A stretch of 64,000 bases of DNA from the NCBI RefSeq assembly GCF_032399705.1, contig NZ_CP135922.1, positions 248,001 through 312,000 on the forward strand, given 5' to 3'. The translations under genes and the position numbers were made by a program. The notes under the pieces were generated by a model that saw nothing but the letters and a program-made list of their open reading frames with translations, had not been told where the DNA came from and ran no database searches. Positions 1 to 8,093 of this stretch are shown one piece after another. Within the stretch, counting starts at the first letter, position 1. The number at the start of each line of letters is the position of its first letter. This DNA is from Paenibacillus sp. BIC5C1 (GTDB taxonomy: Bacteria > Bacillota > Bacilli > Paenibacillales > Paenibacillaceae).

Positions 1-68
1 GTCCGAACTGTGGCGCCAAGAATGAAGGAGCAAATTTCTGTCCAAACTGTGGTCAGAAGTTGGGTTAA
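1..68 (+). CDS. C-terminal fragment of a zinc-ribbon protein (partial)
   Basis: The reading frame open from the window edge (first full codon at 3) ends at TAA 66-68 and encodes two CPxCG-like knuckles: PNCGAKNEG then FCPNCGQKLG. Such a paired-cysteine zinc ribbon at the extreme C-terminus is typical of SPFH/virion-core-like proteins (YdjI type) and other zinc-ribbon proteins, but the main domain lies outside the window, so the parent protein cannot be named. A strong hairpin terminator follows 20 bases later. Confidence 0.6.
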   Translation, partial: PNCGAKNEGANFCPNCGQKLG

Positions 69-87
69 CCTATATCTAAACATAAGA

Positions 88-130
88 AGGGCTTACTCTA
101 AGGTCAAACTTTGGAGTAAGCTCTTTTTTT
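88..130 (+). terminator. Rho-independent terminator
   Basis: An 11-bp stem (arms 88-98 and 114-124, one G-T wobble) is followed by a run of seven T. It ends the transcript of the zinc-ribbon gene just before the next promoter. Confidence 0.85.
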
Positions 131-156
131 ATTCTATTTTAAATGGGAGAAAACGG

Positions 157-197
157 TTGACAACGGATCATAAATCATTTATCTTTAAATTAAGATA
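157..197 (+). promoter_or_regulatory. Promoter with overlapping TATCTT-N6-AAGATA operator
   Basis: TTGACA at 157-162 and TATCTT at 180-185 are separated by 17 bp, a good sigma-A promoter. The -10 is also the left arm of an inverted repeat, TATCTT (180-185), six bases, AAGATA (192-197). The same arms and spacing recur at 511-528. The layout resembles the Bacillus subtilis MhqR operator (TATCTC-N6-GAGATA type), and a repressor here would block the -10. A further half-site TATCTT lies at 232-237. Confidence 0.65.
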
Positions 198-264
198 TTT
201 AATTTGAATATAAATTACACCAAAAAACAAATATCTTAATTCCGATTTACGAGGAGAGATCAAG

Positions 265-495
265 ATGATGATTCCAACATTGACCAGAATAAATGAACTT
301 TCAAGAAAAGCCAATGCGGCAGGGTTGACGGAGATGGAGAAAGCGGAGCAAATTCGTCTGCGTCAGGAATATCTGCAAACCTTTCGTGGTTCGATCAATG
401 ATATTCTGCTGAATGTAACCATCTATGATCCGAACGGCGATGACGTCACTCCGGATAAACTGAAACAGGAACAGGCCGAACAAAATAATAACTGA
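265..495 (+). CDS. DUF896 (YnzC/UPF0291) family protein
   Basis: This 76-residue protein has the compact helical DUF896 core: an N-terminal LTRINELSRKANAAGLTEME segment, then EKAEQIRLRQEYL and FRGSINDILLNVTIYDP. It ends in a charged Q/E-rich tail. The family is small, cytosolic and of unclear biochemical role; B. subtilis YnzC lies in the SOS-regulated yneA operon. The start follows a GAGGAGAG ribosome site; a second ATG comes immediately after. In this window it stands alone behind a promoter with an MhqR-like operator rather than next to a division inhibitor, which suggests different regulation here. Confidence 0.85.
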   Translation: MMIPTLTRINELSRKANAAGLTEMEKAEQIRLRQEYLQTFRGSINDILLNVTIYDPNGDDVTPDKLKQEQAEQNNN

Positions 496-501
496 ATCAG
501 C

Positions 502-530
502 TTGGATAAATATCTTAATATTAAGATAAT
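502..530 (+). promoter_or_regulatory. Promoter with perfect palindromic operator upstream of the dioxygenase
   Basis: TTGGAT (502-507), 17 bp and GATAAT (525-530) form a plausible sigma-A promoter. The 18-bp perfect palindrome TATCTTAATATTAAGATA (511-528) fills the spacer and overlaps the -10. It has the same arms and 6-base centre length as the site at 180-197 and resembles MhqR/YodB-class MarR operators that control quinone-detoxification dioxygenases in Bacillus. Confidence 0.65.
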
Positions 531-618
531 ATATGACTATAAATATAAATAAAGCACCTATAAGACGATCTACAATTAACTCTTCCCATACAAAAATGAT
601 CTATAAACCTAGGAGGAA

Positions 619-1587
619 ATGATGATGACTATTCAAACTGCAGGTATTCACCATATTACAGCTTTTGCGGGAGATCCGCAGGCCAATGTCGACTTTTATG
701 CTGGTGTCTTGGGACTTCGGCTTGTGAAAAAAACAATCAACTTCGATGCGCCGGATGTGTACCATCTGTACTTTGGGGATGAGAACGGAAATCCAGGTAC
801 CATTATCACATTCTTCCCATCAGCCGGATCGTCGCGAGGCAAAATTGGTGGCGGTCAGGTTGGCATCACCTCATATGTGATTCCACCTGGGACTATTGGC
901 TTCTGGCAGGATCGGTTGGAGCAGTATAACATTGAGGTAACCAAAACAAGTCGTTTTAATGAAGAGCTGCTGCAATTTGAGGACAGCGAGGGCTTGCGTC
1001 TGGAACTGGTTGAACGTGAAGAGGGTCCAGCCAGCACCTGGGTGCATGAAGGCATTCCTGCTGACAAAGCCATCAAAGGATTTGGAGGTGCTGTGCTGTT
1101 CAGCGTCAATCCACAGAGAACGATGGATGCGTTGGCCAAAATACTCGGATTCACCAAAGTAGACGAAGATGAGGAGTATGTACGATTCCGGTCCGTCGGA
1201 GATATCGGTAATGTCGTGGATGTTCCTGTCACCCGGATGGCTTTGGGGACAGGCGGAGCAGGGACGGTTCACCATATTGCGTGGCGTGCCAAAGACTTTG
1301 CAGAGCACGAGCAGTGGAGAGAAGCTGTACAACAGTACGGCTATCAGCCAACCCCAGTTCGGGACCGTCAATATTTTAACGCAATCTATTTCAGAGAAGC
1401 CGGCGGAATCCTGTTCGAAATTGCTACCGATCCTCCTGGATTCGCGAAAGATGAGCCAGCGGAGTCGCTTGGACAGAAACTCATGCTGCCTGAATGGTTT
1501 GAGCCATATCGTGCCCAAATTGAAGGCAATTTGCAGCCGATCCAGGTAAGAACGTTAGAGCCTTCGCATTCTATGCGGACACGTTAA
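619..1587 (+). CDS. VOC-family ring-cleaving dioxygenase (MhqA/MhqO-like)
   Basis: The 322-residue protein contains two vicinal-oxygen-chelate modules (about 8-130 and 150-280). Candidate metal ligands are visible: His in GIHHITAF near the N-terminus, His in VHHIAWRAKD and Glu in ILFEIATD. This architecture is that of the Fe-dependent hydroquinone/catechol ring-cleaving dioxygenases of Firmicutes (MhqA, MhqE, MhqO). Three ATGs stand in a row after AGGAGGAA, so the exact start is uncertain by two codons. The palindromic operator upstream fits induction by quinones through a MarR-type repressor, which is not encoded in this window. Quinone detoxification is inferred from family and operator. 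Confidence 0.85.
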   Translation: MMMTIQTAGIHHITAFAGDPQANVDFYAGVLGLRLVKKTINFDAPDVYHLYFGDENGNPGTIITFFPSAGSSRGKIGGGQVGITSYVIPPGTIGFWQDRLEQYNIEVTKTSRFNEELLQFEDSEGLRLELVEREEGPASTWVHEGIPADKAIKGFGGAVLFSVNPQRTMDALAKILGFTKVDEDEEYVRFRSVGDIGNVVDVPVTRMALGTGGAGTVHHIAWRAKDFAEHEQWREAVQQYGYQPTPVRDRQYFNAIYFREAGGILFEIATDPPGFAKDEPAESLGQKLMLPEWFEPYRAQIEGNLQPIQVRTLEPSHSMRTR

Positions 1588-1646
1588 AGAAGAGGCAAGA
1601 ATAAGCAATCTTTTTGTAAGAGTCTAACCAAAAGGAGCATTGAAGG

Positions 1647-2735
1647 ATGATGGAGAAAAAGGTTACTTGGCTGGAGCTGTTCTATGATTTGCTTTTTGTA
1701 GCAGCGGTCTCCAAAGCGGGTCATGTCCTGCTGCATGCCGAACATGGCGTGATTTCGTTTGAATATTTGATGAAATTTGTTTTGATTTTTATTCCTGTCT
1801 GGTGGGCATGGGTCGGTCAGACCCTATTTATAAACCGTTATGGTCAGGATATCTTCATCCATCGAGTATTCCTTATCCTTCAACTCCTGTCTGTTCTGGT
1901 GATGACGGCGAGCCTCTCGGTTGATTTTGATCAATACTATCTTCCCTTCTTTGCGGGTTATATCGGTTCGAGGGTATTGACAGCCGTTCAATATTTTATG
2001 ATTCATAATTCCAAAAGTGAACATCAACAAAAAGCCGCCCGTTATCTGGGCGTATGCTTCATCATCGGCATATTGATCTCAACAGGTTCCTTGTTCTTTG
2101 ATTCGTGGCTGAGATATGCGATTTTGTACGTGGGCATTGCCGTGGATATCATTCTCCCGCTCATCGGACGCCGAAATCTGGTGAAGGTGCCGATACATAC
2201 CCATCATTTATTGGAACGTTTCGCTCTGTTTACACTTATCCTGCTCGGTGAGTCAGTCGTCAGTATCATTGCCGTGCTGCAAATGGATCACTGGGATGTA
2301 AAATCTGTTCTGTTCGCGGCGTTTACATCCATATTCGTGATTGCGATGTGGTGGCAGTATTTTGATAATGTTGAGAAAAAGGTCAGTAAAGAGATCCAGA
2401 CCGCCGGGCAAGCCATCATATACGGCCATCTGTTCATCTATATATCCATGAGCATGATTGCCGCTTCCATTCAACTGTTATACCTGAATGAACTCCATTA
2501 TGGTTTCATGTTGGCCTTTGTATTTGGCTCAGTTCTGTTGTATTTTCTGTCCACTTCGCTGGTGTTCCACCGATACAGGCATGCTCATCTGCGGCTCCGT
2601 CCGCATCACTTGATATTTATGCTGGGGATAATGGCTGCGTTTATCGTTGTGGACCTGATCTATCGGGTGCCTAATTATGCAATCGTGGGAGAGAACATGG
2701 TGTTCTTCCTTGTCTACGCCAAATTAACGACCTAA
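1647..2735 (+). CDS. Low-temperature-requirement A (LtrA) family membrane protein
   Basis: This 362-residue protein has about ten hydrophobic segments and opens with the characteristic LtrA signature VTWLELFYDLLFVAAVSKAG; LLGESVV and WWQYFD follow in the middle. LtrA was named for a Listeria mutant unable to grow in the cold; its transported or modified substrate is not known. The start has an AAAGGAGC site and doubled ATG. It lies 59 bp after the dioxygenase without an obvious terminator, so co-transcription from the 502-530 promoter is possible. A long hairpin follows the stop. Confidence 0.85.
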   Translation: MMEKKVTWLELFYDLLFVAAVSKAGHVLLHAEHGVISFEYLMKFVLIFIPVWWAWVGQTLFINRYGQDIFIHRVFLILQLLSVLVMTASLSVDFDQYYLPFFAGYIGSRVLTAVQYFMIHNSKSEHQQKAARYLGVCFIIGILISTGSLFFDSWLRYAILYVGIAVDIILPLIGRRNLVKVPIHTHHLLERFALFTLILLGESVVSIIAVLQMDHWDVKSVLFAAFTSIFVIAMWWQYFDNVEKKVSKEIQTAGQAIIYGHLFIYISMSMIAASIQLLYLNELHYGFMLAFVFGSVLLYFLSTSLVFHRYRHAHLRLRPHHLIFMLGIMAAFIVVDLIYRVPNYAIVGENMVFFLVYAKLTT

Positions 2736-2753
2736 TGCACAGGTCACACAAGA

Positions 2754-2790
2754 TTAAAAGTCACGGACGAATAACGTTCGTGGCTTTTAA
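2754..2790 (+). terminator. Hairpin terminator after ltrA-like gene
   Basis: A 16-bp stem with two G-T wobbles (arms 2754-2769 and 2775-2790) and a five-base loop sits 19 bp after the stop codon. The T-run is short (TTTT inside the right arm), so termination strength is uncertain. Confidence 0.7.
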
Positions 2791-2957
2791 AGTTGGATAA
2801 TTACAAAATCATGTCTACTGTGAGAAAAAACGTTTAACCTGATTTATTTTCTACTATAGAATCTGTTAATATGAGACTAGATACAAGTGAATCTACCAGA
2901 TTAACGAATATACATAGTGATTCGTGGAGATGGAGATGACAAACAGGAGGGAAATCA

Positions 2958-5744
2958 TTGAGCACACATCAAATCGGAGTTCCATTGGAAGGGTTTGCAG
3001 AGTTTAGCCGCACGGTTGCCGCTGAAGGCGCAGTGCTTTTGAAGAACGAAGGACAGGCGCTTCCGATTCAAAAAGACGAAAACGTTTCAGTGTTTGGACG
3101 GATTCAAGTCAACTATTATCGCAGTGGTACGGGCTCAGGCGGCAGCGTTCATGTAGCGTATACAACCAATTTGCTGGATGGTTTGCGTAGCAAAAAAGGA
3201 CTTACAGTTAATGAAGAATTGGCAGCTGTCTATGAAAAATGGATTGAAGAAAACCCGTTTGATGACGGTGGAAAAGTATGGGCAGCAGAGCCTTGGAATC
3301 AGAAAGAAATGCCTTTAACGGACGAAGTGGTATCCCAAGCCAGAAGTAAATCCAGCAAAGCAATCGTGGTGATTGGACGAACAGCAGGCGAAGATCAGGA
3401 TAACGTGGATGCACCAGGCAGCTACCGGTTGACGGAAGATGAGAAAGCGATGCTGAAGCAGGTCACAAATCATTTTGAACAAACGATCGTGGTGTTGAAT
3501 GTATCGAACATCATGGACATGAGCTGGTTGAATGATGAAAGTTACGTTCATCCGATCCAAAGTGTCATTTACTCGTGGCATGGCGGTATGGAGGGTGGTA
3601 ATGCGATCGCCGATGTACTGGCCGGAGATGTTACCCCAAGTGGTAAATTGACCGATACGATTGCGTATTCCATTGAAGATTATCCTTCCACAAGCAATTA
3701 CGGAAATGAGTTTAAGAACCTTTATCAAGAAGATATCTACGTAGGCTATCGTTATTTCGAAACGTTTCGACCTGAAAAAGTACAATTTGAATTCGGATAC
3801 GGCTTGTCCTATACCACATTCACAACCAAGGCTGAAGACGCAAAATTGATCTCTCAAAACGGAGAAAACAGCATTAAGGTGAATGTAACCGTAACCAATA
3901 CAGGCACAACCTATGCCGGTAAAGAAGTAGTGCAGATCTATTATGAAGCCCCACAAGGTCAATTAGGGAAACCTGCAAAAGCTCTGGTGGCATTCGGCAA
4001 AACGAATCTGCTTCAGCCAGGTGAATCTCAGCGCCTGACTGTGAGCTTCCCTGTCGATTCCATGGCTTCCTATGATGATGCTGGCGTAACAGGACATGCA
4101 TCGGCGTATGTACTTGAGGCAGGAACATATCGTTTGTACGTAGGAACCAGTGTCAAAAATGTGGAGCATGTTAGCATTGATGGCCAAGATGGCTACGTCG
4201 TAGAAACGATTCAACTCGTGGAACAGCTCCAAGAGGCAATGGCACCGACTGAAAGCTTTACGAGAATGAAGCCGGGAGCGCGCAAAGATGATGGATCTTA
4301 CGAGCTGATCTTTGCAGATGTACCAACACGCCAAGTATCCATGGCTGAACGAATTGAACAAAGCTTGCCACAAACGCTGGAGCAAACCGGCAATCAGGGC
4401 TACAAGCTGAGAGATGTCAAGGATGGCAAGGTCAGTCTAGAAACATTTATCGCCCAATTGAGTGATCAGGATCTGGCAGCCATCGTAAGAGGCGAAGGTA
4501 TGAGCAGCCCACTCGTTACATCGGGTACAGCTTCCGCATTTGGCGGCGTGAGTGACAGTCTGTTCAATTATGGAATCCCTGTTGCATGTACTGCTGATGG
4601 CCCATCCGGTATTCGTATGGATAGCGGGGAGAAGGCTACACAGGTTTCCATTGGAACTTTGCTGGCAGCAACATGGAATGCAGAACTCGTCGAAGAGCTG
4701 TATGTGATGGAAGGCCAGGAATTGCTGAGAAATCAGGTGGATGCACTGCTCGGGCCTGGATTGAACATTCGCCGGAGTCCGATGAACGGACGTAACTTTG
4801 AGTATTTCTCAGAAGATCCGCTGATTTCCGGTGTATTTGCTGCTGCTTGCACGAAAGGAATCATGAAGGGTGGCTCTAATGCTACGCTGAAACATTTCGC
4901 CTGCAACAATCAGGAGAAACATCGCAGTAAAGTGGATGCTGTTGTATCCGAACGTGCGTTGCGTGAGATCTATCTGAAAGGGTTCGAAATTGCCGTGAAA
5001 GAAGGCGGTGCGAACTCGATCATGACCTCCTACAATCCGATTAATGGACATTGGGCGGCTTCGAACTACGATCTGAACACGACCATTCTTCGTGGAGAGT
5101 GGGGCTTCCAAGGTATCGTGATGACCGACTGGTGGGCTATTATGAACGATGGCGTTGAAGGTGGACCGGCAGATCGGAAAAACACGAATTGGATGGTTCG
5201 CGCTCAAAATGATCTGTACATGGTTGTACCTAACTATGGTGCAGAAATCAACGGCTGGGATGATAATACGATCGAATCTCTGGAAAATGGGACGTTGACA
5301 CGCGGAGAGCTTCAGCGCTCAGCCATGAATATTTGTGAGTTCATTATGAATGCACCTGTCTTCTCGAGAAAACATGAAATTGTAGAGAATGTCGCTACAT
5401 TCCAAGCGAATGCTTCACTTTCCTCAGAGCAGGCACAAGTGCTGGCTGATAATGCACAGGTCAAACCTGTTGTGGGCGAACCTGTCTACATGAAAGTGGA
5501 TGAAGCAGGTCAATACCGGATTATTGTACAGATCATGTCTCCTGAGCCGGAACTGGCTCAAAGTGCATGTAATGTCATTCTCAATGATCAATTGATGACG
5601 ACCATTCAAACCAATGGTACTGAAGGTAAATGGATAAGACAGAAACTTGTTAAAGTGGATTTGGAAGCAGGTTTGTACGAATTGAAGCTAGACTTCACCA
5701 AACCGGGTCTTCAGATCGACTGGATCGAATTCAAACAAGTGTAA
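2958..5744 (+). CDS. GH3 beta-glycosidase with permuted domain order
   Basis: The 928-residue protein starts at TTG, chosen because AGGAGGG lies 6 bp upstream. It has no signal peptide and is probably cytosolic. The usual C-terminal alpha/beta-sandwich domain of GH3 comes first (LLKNEGQALPI near residue 25, GMEGGNAIADVLAGDVTPSG near 210-235), then a fibronectin-III-like domain (about 300-400). The catalytic TIM barrel follows (about 500-800), with candidate nucleophile Asp724 in IVMTDWW. The last 90 residues look like a beta-sandwich carbohydrate-binding module. Swapped GH3 enzymes are known from Ruminococcus albus and Butyrivibrio. It likely releases beta-linked glucose or xylose from oligosaccharides. 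It heads the glycan locus. Confidence 0.88.
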   Translation: MSTHQIGVPLEGFAEFSRTVAAEGAVLLKNEGQALPIQKDENVSVFGRIQVNYYRSGTGSGGSVHVAYTTNLLDGLRSKKGLTVNEELAAVYEKWIEENPFDDGGKVWAAEPWNQKEMPLTDEVVSQARSKSSKAIVVIGRTAGEDQDNVDAPGSYRLTEDEKAMLKQVTNHFEQTIVVLNVSNIMDMSWLNDESYVHPIQSVIYSWHGGMEGGNAIADVLAGDVTPSGKLTDTIAYSIEDYPSTSNYGNEFKNLYQEDIYVGYRYFETFRPEKVQFEFGYGLSYTTFTTKAEDAKLISQNGENSIKVNVTVTNTGTTYAGKEVVQIYYEAPQGQLGKPAKALVAFGKTNLLQPGESQRLTVSFPVDSMASYDDAGVTGHASAYVLEAGTYRLYVGTSVKNVEHVSIDGQDGYVVETIQLVEQLQEAMAPTESFTRMKPGARKDDGSYELIFADVPTRQVSMAERIEQSLPQTLEQTGNQGYKLRDVKDGKVSLETFIAQLSDQDLAAIVRGEGMSSPLVTSGTASAFGGVSDSLFNYGIPVACTADGPSGIRMDSGEKATQVSIGTLLAATWNAELVEELYVMEGQELLRNQVDALLGPGLNIRRSPMNGRNFEYFSEDPLISGVFAAACTKGIMKGGSNATLKHFACNNQEKHRSKVDAVVSERALREIYLKGFEIAVKEGGANSIMTSYNPINGHWAASNYDLNTTILRGEWGFQGIVMTDWWAIMNDGVEGGPADRKNTNWMVRAQNDLYMVVPNYGAEINGWDDNTIESLENGTLTRGELQRSAMNICEFIMNAPVFSRKHEIVENVATFQANASLSSEQAQVLADNAQVKPVVGEPVYMKVDEAGQYRIIVQIMSPEPELAQSACNVILNDQLMTTIQTNGTEGKWIRQKLVKVDLEAGLYELKLDFTKPGLQIDWIEFKQV

Positions 5745-5845
5745 CGCAGGATCGTCTGATCTGTTGTAACTGAACATGACGACTGTTATGATTGTGTTAT
5801 GAGATCCGGAATTTCTGAACAATCTGGTCAGGAGTGTTGCGAAGG

Positions 5846-6034
5846 ATGAGAAGGTATAATTTTTGGAGCCCCATTCTGCTGATTGCGGTTGCGCTGATTG
5901 TCAGAGGCCTAGTTACCAATCTGGGCGTTCTGTTCGGCATGTCGCACGATGCAGCAAGTAATATCGCAATTGTTGCCATGTTGATTGCTGCACTGATTAT
6001 GTTTAACCGAATGACAAAGGCAAAGCGAAAATGA
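5846..6034 (+). CDS. Small two-helix membrane protein, unknown function
   Basis: The 62-residue protein is made of two hydrophobic segments (about 7-25 and 34-50) joined by a short loop and closed by the basic tail NRMTKAKRK. It shows no family motif I recognise. ATG 5846 is preferred over the GTG/TTG codons just upstream because CAGGAG (5829-5834) then lies about 11 bp away, whereas the upstream starts would overlap or abut it. It sits 100 bp after the GH3 gene and ends with its own terminator, so it may be the last gene of that transcript. Confidence 0.6.
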   Translation: MRRYNFWSPILLIAVALIVRGLVTNLGVLFGMSHDAASNIAIVAMLIAALIMFNRMTKAKRK

Positions 6035-6063
6035 ACTTATAATATTCGATATGGATCAAGAGA

Positions 6064-6089
6064 GAGGCACCCTTAGGGGTGTCTTTTTT
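6064..6089 (+). terminator. Rho-independent terminator
   Basis: GAGGCACCC, loop TTAG, GGGTGTCTT and six T form a short classical terminator after the small membrane protein gene. Confidence 0.85.
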
Positions 6090-6094
6090 GTGTA

Positions 6095-6123
6095 TTGACG
6101 TTTCATTCATAACGTCTTAGACT
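6095..6123 (+). promoter_or_regulatory. Putative sigma-A promoter with inverted repeat in the spacer
   Basis: TTGACG (6095-6100), 17 bp, then TAGACT (6118-6123). The arms GACGTT (6097-6102) and AACGTC (6111-6116) form an inverted repeat covering the -35 and spacer, a placement suited to a repressor. It would drive the short ORF at 6221 and possibly the fucosidase gene at 6509. Confidence 0.45.
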
Positions 6124-6220
6124 GTTTATGAATAAAACAATAACATTTTTATAATAACGAAAATAACGATTGTGCTTACTCCAATGGCTAACCCATCATT
6201 ATCCGAAAGGAGACCTATTC

Positions 6221-6391
6221 ATGAAGATTATGGCGGCATGGTTTGCAGATAAGCATGAAAAGAGAATTGATGTGGTGAGCGGGATGTGGGGGCGGCAGGA
6301 GGAGTCGTGGACTGTTCCGATGAGATTGGCAGAGTCTCCGTTGCATAGGGAACGAGCCGCGTTCAGGAAGCTGACTTTCAACGACAGATGA
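6221..6391 (+). CDS. Short hypothetical ORF (56 aa) ahead of the fucosidase gene
   Basis: The ORF has a strong AAAGGAG site at good spacing and encodes a 56-residue, basic, Trp- and Arg-rich peptide with no membrane segment and no recognised motif. It lies between a putative promoter and the GH29 gene and is followed by an 8-bp hairpin (AAGGACCG and CGGTCCTT, about 6401-6436). It could be a real small protein, a translated leader or a chance ORF; only the ribosome site supports expression. Confidence 0.35.
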   Translation: MKIMAAWFADKHEKRIDVVSGMWGRQEESWTVPMRLAESPLHRERAAFRKLTFNDR

Positions 6392-6508
6392 ACATAAATT
6401 AAGGACCGCTGGAGATGCTGTGCTCTGTCGGTCCTTTATGGCATTTGACGGAAAGCGGACAGAGAACCGGCATGAGAGGAGAGGAACCCAGTAAATACAA
6501 CCGATTGG

Positions 6509-7951
6509 GTGAAGGCAGCAGCACAGGTCGTACCATCAGAACGTCAGCTGAAATGGCAGGAGATGGAGTTCTATGCATTTATTCATTTTACCATGAATAC
6601 GTTTACAGACCAGGAGTGGGGAACGGGGAATGAAGATCCCGATATCTTTAACCCTTCTCATCTGAATGCCCGGCAATGGGTTCAGGCGTGCAAATCTGCC
6701 GGTATGACCGGATTAATCCTCACTTGCAAGCATCATGACGGGTTTTGTTTATGGCCAAGCCAGTACACGAATCATACGGTAGCCGCCAGCCCTTGGCGAA
6801 ATGGTGCGGGTGATCTGGTGAAAGAGGTTGCCGATGCCTGCCGTGAAGGTGGGTTGAAGTTTGGTATCTATTTGTCCCCTTGGGACCGTCACGAAGCATC
6901 CTACGGAGATTCAGAGCGATACAACGAATTTTTCAAAAATCAGCTGCGTGAGCTGTTAACCCAATATGGTGAACTTTTCTGCGTGTGGTTCGACGGAGCA
7001 TGTGGAGAGGGGCCGAATGGGAAAAGGCAGGTCTACGATTGGGATTCCTACTATGCGCTGATTCGGGAGTTGCAGCCTGAGGCTGTAATCTCGGTATGTG
7101 GACCGGATGTTCGCTGGTGCGGTAATGAGGCGGGTCATACCCGGATTTCGGAATGGAGCGTCGTACCTGCCTACTTGCAGGATAATGAGAAGATCCAGGA
7201 GCAATCGCAGCAGGTGGATGATGACGAGTTTGCCAGCAGAATTAATACACAGGATGCCGATTTGGGGAGTCGGGAGGTGATCCGGCAGCATGAGGACAAG
7301 CTCATCTGGTATCCTGCTGAAGTGAATACATCCATCCGTCCGGGCTGGTTCTATCATGCAAGCGAGGACGATCGAGTCAAGTCGCTGGAGGAACTGCTTG
7401 GCATCTATGATGGAGCGGTTGGCGGCAACGCCAATTTTCTATTAAACCTTCCACCAGATCGACGCGGGCTTATTCACGAACATGATGTTGAGCGGCTGCA
7501 GCAGCTCGGAGACTTTTTGCGCAGTACTTATCGGCAAAGTCTGGCTGTTGGTGCGAGCATTCAGGCATCGGACACTTTGGATGAAGAACATGCGGCTATC
7601 CAGGTGTTTCGTGAGGAACCGGATATGTTCTGGTGCCCATCTGAAGGAAGTGAACTGGCTTGGCTGGAGGTGGAGCTGCCCGAGGAAAAACTGTTCGACC
7701 GAGTCGTTCTCATGGAGCATATCGGTTCAGGTCAACGGATTGAACGCTTTACGCTGGAGGCTAAGAGGGAGCACGGTGATTGGCAGGAGCTATATTACGG
7801 CACGGTTGTTGGACACAAACGAATCTGTAGATTTGATCCCATGGCCGCCAAAACCATTCGTCTGACCATTCAAGAATCCAGATGGTATCCAACGTTGTCC
7901 TGGATGGGTGTATATCTGAGCAAACAAGAGATGCATGAAGCCGGCGATTGA
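6509..7951 (+). CDS. GH29 alpha-L-fucosidase
   Basis: This 480-residue protein has the GH29 barrel hallmarks FYAFIHFTMNTFTDQEWG, LILTCKHHDGFCLWPS and FCVWFDGACGEG, with candidate nucleophile Asp162. After residue 345 comes a discoidin-like beta-sandwich. It removes terminal alpha-L-fucose with retention; no signal peptide is seen, so it probably works on imported glycans. The start is uncertain. GTG 6509 is the only standard start in frame after the stop at 6473, yet sensible family-like sequence (NTTDWVKAAAQVVPS) extends upstream of it and no ribosome site lies close. A sequencing or real frameshift near 6475-6500, or a non-standard start, is possible. Confidence 0.85.
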   Translation: MKAAAQVVPSERQLKWQEMEFYAFIHFTMNTFTDQEWGTGNEDPDIFNPSHLNARQWVQACKSAGMTGLILTCKHHDGFCLWPSQYTNHTVAASPWRNGAGDLVKEVADACREGGLKFGIYLSPWDRHEASYGDSERYNEFFKNQLRELLTQYGELFCVWFDGACGEGPNGKRQVYDWDSYYALIRELQPEAVISVCGPDVRWCGNEAGHTRISEWSVVPAYLQDNEKIQEQSQQVDDDEFASRINTQDADLGSREVIRQHEDKLIWYPAEVNTSIRPGWFYHASEDDRVKSLEELLGIYDGAVGGNANFLLNLPPDRRGLIHEHDVERLQQLGDFLRSTYRQSLAVGASIQASDTLDEEHAAIQVFREEPDMFWCPSEGSELAWLEVELPEEKLFDRVVLMEHIGSGQRIERFTLEAKREHGDWQELYYGTVVGHKRICRFDPMAAKTIRLTIQESRWYPTLSWMGVYLSKQEMHEAGD

Positions 7952-8093
7952 GCCGTAACATTTGTAGATAAGCCGATTTTGATTTTATCCGATGGAAAAT
8001 AGAGTAGCAAACGATTATTGGCAATTGTATGATCTTATGGAAAAAGGTATACGTAAGGTAGAGCCATACACCAGCAGGAGAGGATGAGAGGAT

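Noticed and set aside
6415..6633. 72-codon open frame overlapping the start of the first fucosidase gene
   Set aside because: It is out of frame with the enzyme, shows no motif and mostly overlaps confirmed coding sequence.
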